Origin: Paludibacter sp.
GTDB lineage: Bacteria; Bacteroidota; Bacteroidia; Bacteroidales; Paludibacteraceae
Direction of reading: 5' to 3'
Assembly: GCA_030655595.1 (NCBI GenBank)
Contig: JAUSNQ010000032.1
Coordinates: forward strand, 1-30,789
Length of the DNA: 30,789 bases
The position numbers and the translations under genes are program-made. The notes beneath the pieces were generated by a model that was given only the letters and a program-made list of their open reading frames with translations, was not told the DNA's origin and searched no databases. Positions 27,396-30,789 of this stretch are shown here, one piece after another (positions within the stretch are counted from its first letter, which is position 1; every line of letters begins with the position of its first letter).

Positions 27396-28481
27396 CTATT
27401 TTATCATTATCTTTTCAGAGACAGCTATGTTACCCGGCAATTCAACTTTCAAAAGATATAAACCTTTATGGGATACGTTAATGGTAGCCTGGCCTGTTAC
27501 ATTTACTGCCTTTAATACTGCTCCTGTTAAATCATACAAAGTCGCTTTTGCCGAAGCGGCTTCAATTTGAAGTCCATTTTCAATCACTTTGGCCTTATAC
27601 AACTTTGCAGCATCATGCTGATTAAAACCCGAAGTTGATTTATAAGTCCTGACTACATAATTATCAATAAACATATTAACTGCGGCAGTGGTAGAATTGT
27701 ATTTATGCATAAAGCCAAAATGAGTCATGGATGTATTGACAAAGGTATTATCCACACCAGATTGAAATTCAGTGAATGTGCCTGTTTCAGGATCGGTAAA
27801 TGCTGCCTCATTTCTGCCATACAAATTCCAGGTATTTGTGCTTTTCACATATACAGCACGAAGACTGAAATAACCGAGTGTACTTAAACTGGAGAAAATC
27901 TCAGCGATGGTAGTTAATTTAGCTGTTGCATCAATCCCGCCGGTAAACTTCATCAAACGAAATTTTCGGGAAGACGCTGCTGCACCATACGCAACAATTG
28001 CATATCCATTGGATGAGGCATAGTTCGCTGCGTCGGATAATAACATGGCAGCAATACCAAATTGACTATCATCAAATCCGGCAGGTGTTCCGCGGTTATC
28101 GCGTATATTGAAAGTCCATACGACTGAATCTACTTCCATTTCTGCAAGTTTAGACTTGAACGGGCTGGCATAATCCGATAAATCACCAAAAAGTCCATTT
28201 CTGCCAATGGATGTTGCAGGAGAAGGAATACGCAATACACTCCCAAATGTTTGAGTGCTTGGACTTGGGTCAAGTGCTTCAGAACCACTTATTAATTGCT
28301 TTACAATGGTGTAAGTAGTTGGTGAATTTTCACCATTCAACTCAGATGCCGCTCTGTTAAAAGTATCTTTAAATACTGTTGTTTCAACCGGTGTTTGTGC
28401 TGAAACAAAAAAAGCAAAAGAAACACATGCCAATGTTAGCGCTGCTTTCAAATAGCTCTTAATTGTGTAATTTTTTTTCAT
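27396..28481 (-). CDS. T9SS-exported protein of unknown function
   Basis: The 361-residue protein has a signal peptide (about 1-28), a beta-rich body starting VFKDTFNRAASELNGENSP, and a type A T9SS sorting domain (about 300-361; LYDLTGAVLKAV, GLYLLKVELPG, SEKIMIK). The opening DTFNRA and the alternating strand pattern suggest a concanavalin/laminin-G-like jelly roll, as in many glycan-binding surface proteins. No catalytic motif is seen. It has its own promoter and terminator, so it is probably a single-gene unit. The domain suggestion is inference. Confidence 0.75.
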   Translation of the reverse strand: MKKNYTIKSYLKAALTLACVSFAFFVSAQTPVETTVFKDTFNRAASELNGENSPTTYTIVKQLISGSEALDPSPSTQTFGSVLRIPSPATSIGRNGLFGDLSDYASPFKSKLAEMEVDSVVWTFNIRDNRGTPAGFDDSQFGIAAMLLSDAANYASSNGYAIVAYGAAASSRKFRLMKFTGGIDATAKLTTIAEIFSSLSTLGYFSLRAVYVKSTNTWNLYGRNEAAFTDPETGTFTEFQSGVDNTFVNTSMTHFGFMHKYNSTTAAVNMFIDNYVVRTYKSTSGFNQHDAAKLYKAKVIENGLQIEAASAKATLYDLTGAVLKAVNVTGQATINVSHKGLYLLKVELPGNIAVSEKIMIK

Positions 28482-28560
28482 AATCCTTAAATTTTAAATT
28501 AATAATAATGTTTTATGCATGATTTGTATTATTTCTATCTAAGTGTTGCGATTTTCGATA

Positions 28561-28589
28561 CAAACTTACGAAGAAGAAAATTATACAAA
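28561..28589 (-). promoter_or_regulatory. Promoter of the T9SS-tagged unknown gene
   Basis: On the minus strand TTTG (28589-28586) is followed after 17 bases by TAAGTTTG (28568-28561), matching the -33 and TAnnTTTG -7 elements of Bacteroidota. Transcription would start near 28554, leaving a leader of roughly 70 bases. Confidence 0.55.
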
Positions 28590-28649
28590 TAAAAAGATAA
28601 TTCAGTTTAATCCCAAAATAATACAATACTGATAGAATCTCTTTACAAA

Positions 28650-28824
28650 TCAGCCCACTATATTTAATTTACACATTGATGGACTCCCTTTTGAATCGAA
28701 TACTTTTACAATATAAACGCCGGTTTCGAAGTCTGAAAAATTCATTGTGTTTTGCAATGTTGATTAATCCCAAAAAGTCACAAATGCGATACAACTGCTT
28801 GTTGAGTTCTTGTATAACCGGATC
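28650..28824 (-). pseudogene. Relic of a second glycosidase gene with T9SS tail
   Basis: Immediately past the TAG of the upstream hydrolase, the same frame continues DPVIQELNKQLYRICDFLGLIN, closely matching that hydrolase's own YMEELNKQVYSLIDHFDGVN (end of its catalytic domain). The DNA also aligns with a 3-base gap. After a frameshift, another frame reads NFSDFETGVYIVKVFDSKG...KLNIVG and stops at 28650, a textbook end of a T9SS sorting domain. The pieces look like the two ends of a paralogue whose middle has been deleted. The rest of the gap (28482-28649) carries only the promoter of the next gene. Confidence 0.6.
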
Positions 28825-30789
28825 CTAATTTAGAATACTTACTTTAAAAAAAGCCGTATTCCCCATCGTATTTAATATCTTCAGAAAATAGATTCCATTC
28901 GTGTATTGAGACACATTGATATTATTCTCTTTCGTGCTGAACAAATGCTCCCCCTTCAGGGAAAACAGTTTAGCCTGCGCAAAATCATCTCCTTGGATAT
29001 GAAGAATATTGCTTGCGGGATTGGGAAACAGACTGAAAACAGGGTTATTCTTGTTGAATGTTGGTAAATTGGTTGAATTATCCCAAAAAGTAAGCACTAA
29101 TTTCGGATGCAAATCTGCATTAGCATCTTCCCGTGAAGCAATTTTGATTGCCGTATTTGTTGACGTGATATCAAGAATTTTAAATGAAACCACTGCCTGA
29201 TCAGGCTGATCATAAATCCAGTTGGTAACATCAAAAACCAGTTTATCCTGAGGAACAGCTCCTTTCAGAAACGACATTCTGTTATATCCGAGTCGCCAGT
29301 CGTTATTTGCCTGACGTACAACCCCGTTCAGCGTAGTCTCTCCCCATGAAACATCACTTATACCTGAAGCGAAAAGGTATCTGGCGGTGAGGTCAGTCTG
29401 GGTACAACTAACTTCCAGGACAGCATTTTTCAGATTGGGAAGTTTTGATTTCAGCGAAGTAAGATCAAACTTCAGAAATGCTTCACGGCGGTTTGCTTCG
29501 GTGGTATGATGACGTACTTCTAACTGAGTAGCAGAAGCGAAATTATCGGTATTGGAAGATCCTGGGATTACATAAGTATCTGCTATGGCATTGACTGTGT
29601 AGGTCTTTATTTGCGATTCCGGCCGGCGATTAACCCCATCAAAATGATCGATAAGGCTGTATACCTGTTTGTTCAGTTCTTCCATATAATCCGTCATATC
29701 TGTATATTCAACCAAGGCATTATTAACGATGCCTTTATTGGAACCATCGTCATCATCCTTGAAGCGGAAGTAATGCCAACCAATATAGTTTTTATTTTTT
29801 AGAAACTCGATACAGGTATTCTGATAGAAGTATCCCCGGTGCGCCTGAGAATTCACGTACCAGCCGGCACCCGACTGTACAACAGGTTGTGTATTGATAT
29901 CTTTGATGTAGAATTCGCCCACTATACAAGGCTTATCAGCAGTCCATGAAGCGGTTGCAATCTGCTCGTTCGGCGCCCAGCGGTCGTAGAAATTGACAGA
30001 AGTCACGTCCATGTATTGATGAGATGCAGCAACCACTCCCGGAATAGCCCTCGGACGACCATGGAAGCGACTTCCGAGAATCAGGTGATTTGTATCATAT
30101 TTACGGATGGCAGCCGAAACCGTTTTAAAATAGTGTTCTGCTAAGTAAGTTGCAAACTCCTGCTTGAGAGCTTCTGTTACTTTGGATGTATAATTGATAC
30201 AATCCGATTCACTGAGTCCGCGTTCGGCAGCCCATGCCAGTGTAGCATTTCTGCTCGGGTCACCCACAGGCAAATCTTTCACAAGGTTTCTCAACTGATC
30301 CTGATTGAAGTTTATTTCGTTGTCGGTAAACCAACCCAGCAAATCACGTTCTTCAACAAAAGGTGTAACATTGGTATTCGCAAGGTTATCGCAGTAAATT
30401 TCAAACTGCGGGTCCAGCACTAAGATGTGATCAAGACTCCCCTGTACAGCTGATGGAGTAGTATAATAATTCTTTCTGACATTTTTGTAACTCAGGAAAA
30501 AATTAAGTCTGCGGGTAAAAGAGAAATTCGGATAGTTCTGGAGGTTGTAGCCCGACTTAGTCTGACTCTCGCTGGCTAAGAAGTTACCCGTTCCGTTGTA
30601 TCCCAACCGCCTGGTAATGTCATAATCGTTCTGTATGGCGGCAGAGCTAAAGCTGGTGACAGCCATATTGATACCCGCGTAACCATCGGGGTCAATCATC
30701 CACCAGCGACCATCAATTTTTTTTGCATAGAAATAGCCTGTAGAATCGGTTCTCAGGTATTTATAGGTTCCATACCGGGTAAAATCATC
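28825..30789 (-). CDS. Clan GH-A glycoside hydrolase (beta-agarase-like) with CBM96-like domain and T9SS tail, 5' end missing
   Basis: The frame is open to the right edge, so the true start lies outside; 654 residues are visible. The edge codes for YFYAKKIDGRWWMIDPDGYA, which precedes TIM barrels of agarase (GH50-like) type. The likely acid/base Glu is in GWFTDNEINF (codon 30318-30316) and the nucleophile in IVGEFYIKD, 134 residues later, as in clan GH-A. Next come the HLILGSRFHGRP and GWHYFRFKDDDD motifs. A DNRLRE/CBM96-like domain follows (from DTYVIPGSSN to HPKLVLTFWD), then a type A T9SS sorting domain (LFPNPASNILHIQG, GIYFLKIL). It acts at the cell surface. The substrate is not established. 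Confidence 0.85.
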   Translation of the reverse strand, partial: DDFTRYGTYKYLRTDSTGYFYAKKIDGRWWMIDPDGYAGINMAVTSFSSAAIQNDYDITRRLGYNGTGNFLASESQTKSGYNLQNYPNFSFTRRLNFFLSYKNVRKNYYTTPSAVQGSLDHILVLDPQFEIYCDNLANTNVTPFVEERDLLGWFTDNEINFNQDQLRNLVKDLPVGDPSRNATLAWAAERGLSESDCINYTSKVTEALKQEFATYLAEHYFKTVSAAIRKYDTNHLILGSRFHGRPRAIPGVVAASHQYMDVTSVNFYDRWAPNEQIATASWTADKPCIVGEFYIKDINTQPVVQSGAGWYVNSQAHRGYFYQNTCIEFLKNKNYIGWHYFRFKDDDDGSNKGIVNNALVEYTDMTDYMEELNKQVYSLIDHFDGVNRRPESQIKTYTVNAIADTYVIPGSSNTDNFASATQLEVRHHTTEANRREAFLKFDLTSLKSKLPNLKNAVLEVSCTQTDLTARYLFASGISDVSWGETTLNGVVRQANNDWRLGYNRMSFLKGAVPQDKLVFDVTNWIYDQPDQAVVSFKILDITSTNTAIKIASREDANADLHPKLVLTFWDNSTNLPTFNKNNPVFSLFPNPASNILHIQGDDFAQAKLFSLKGEHLFSTKENNINVSQYTNGIYFLKILNTMGNTAFFKVSILN

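Overview
The window looks like a stretch of a Bacteroidota chromosome, most likely Bacteroidales (a Paludibacter-like or related lineage; genus-level placement is a guess). The evidence is an etfB-etfA-acyl-CoA dehydrogenase operon of Bacteroidales type, a hybrid two-component system (HTCS) one-protein regulator, promoters of the TTG / TAnnTTTG kind, A/T-rich start contexts without clear Shine-Dalgarno sites, and C-terminal type IX secretion (T9SS) sorting domains on several exported proteins. No rRNA, tRNA, CRISPR array or intact transposase was seen.

Layout. (1) 1-490 is non-coding, with a terminator hairpin from an upstream gene, a short palindromic repeat and a strong promoter. (2) 491-4097 (+) holds etfB, etfA and an acyl-CoA dehydrogenase, closed by a terminator at 4089-4119 and followed by a perfect 19-bp inverted repeat. 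(3) 4251-6926 (-) is a GH2 enzyme with a malectin-like C-terminus, divergent from a GH88 plus DUF2264 pair at 7278-9722 (+). (4) 9756-20910 is one unbroken minus-strand run. In transcription order it encodes a stand-alone DNRLRE/CBM96-like protein, a CE15-like esterase, a double DUF1080 protein, a Tat-exported Gfo/Idh oxidoreductase, a broken apbE relic, a RidA/chorismatase-like protein, and a compact DUF1549/DUF1553, DUF1501, PPC trio typical of Planctomycetes/Verrucomicrobia. (5) 21206-25216 (+) is the HTCS regulator. (6) 25239-30789 (-) holds a sialate-O-acetylesterase-like protein, a T9SS-tagged protein of unknown function, a decayed gene relic, and a clan GH-A (agarase-like) hydrolase that runs off the right edge.

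The window reads as part of a polysaccharide-utilisation region without susC/susD in view. GH88, DUF2264 and the CE15-like esterase all point to uronic-acid-containing glycans, the SGNH esterase to acetylated ones, and the HTCS is the obvious candidate sensor. The most unusual part is the 9756-17611 segment. It joins a PVC-style DUF1549/1553-DUF1501-PPC trio, here without the usual cytochrome domain and with Sec rather than Tat signals, to Gfo/Idh plus DUF1080 genes. Gfo/Idh and DUF1080 families are linked to 3-keto-sugar chemistry, so a periplasmic oxidise-then-cleave route is a reasonable but unproven hypothesis. Two decayed gene relics (an apbE-like one and a glycosidase/T9SS-tail one) show that the locus is being remodelled.
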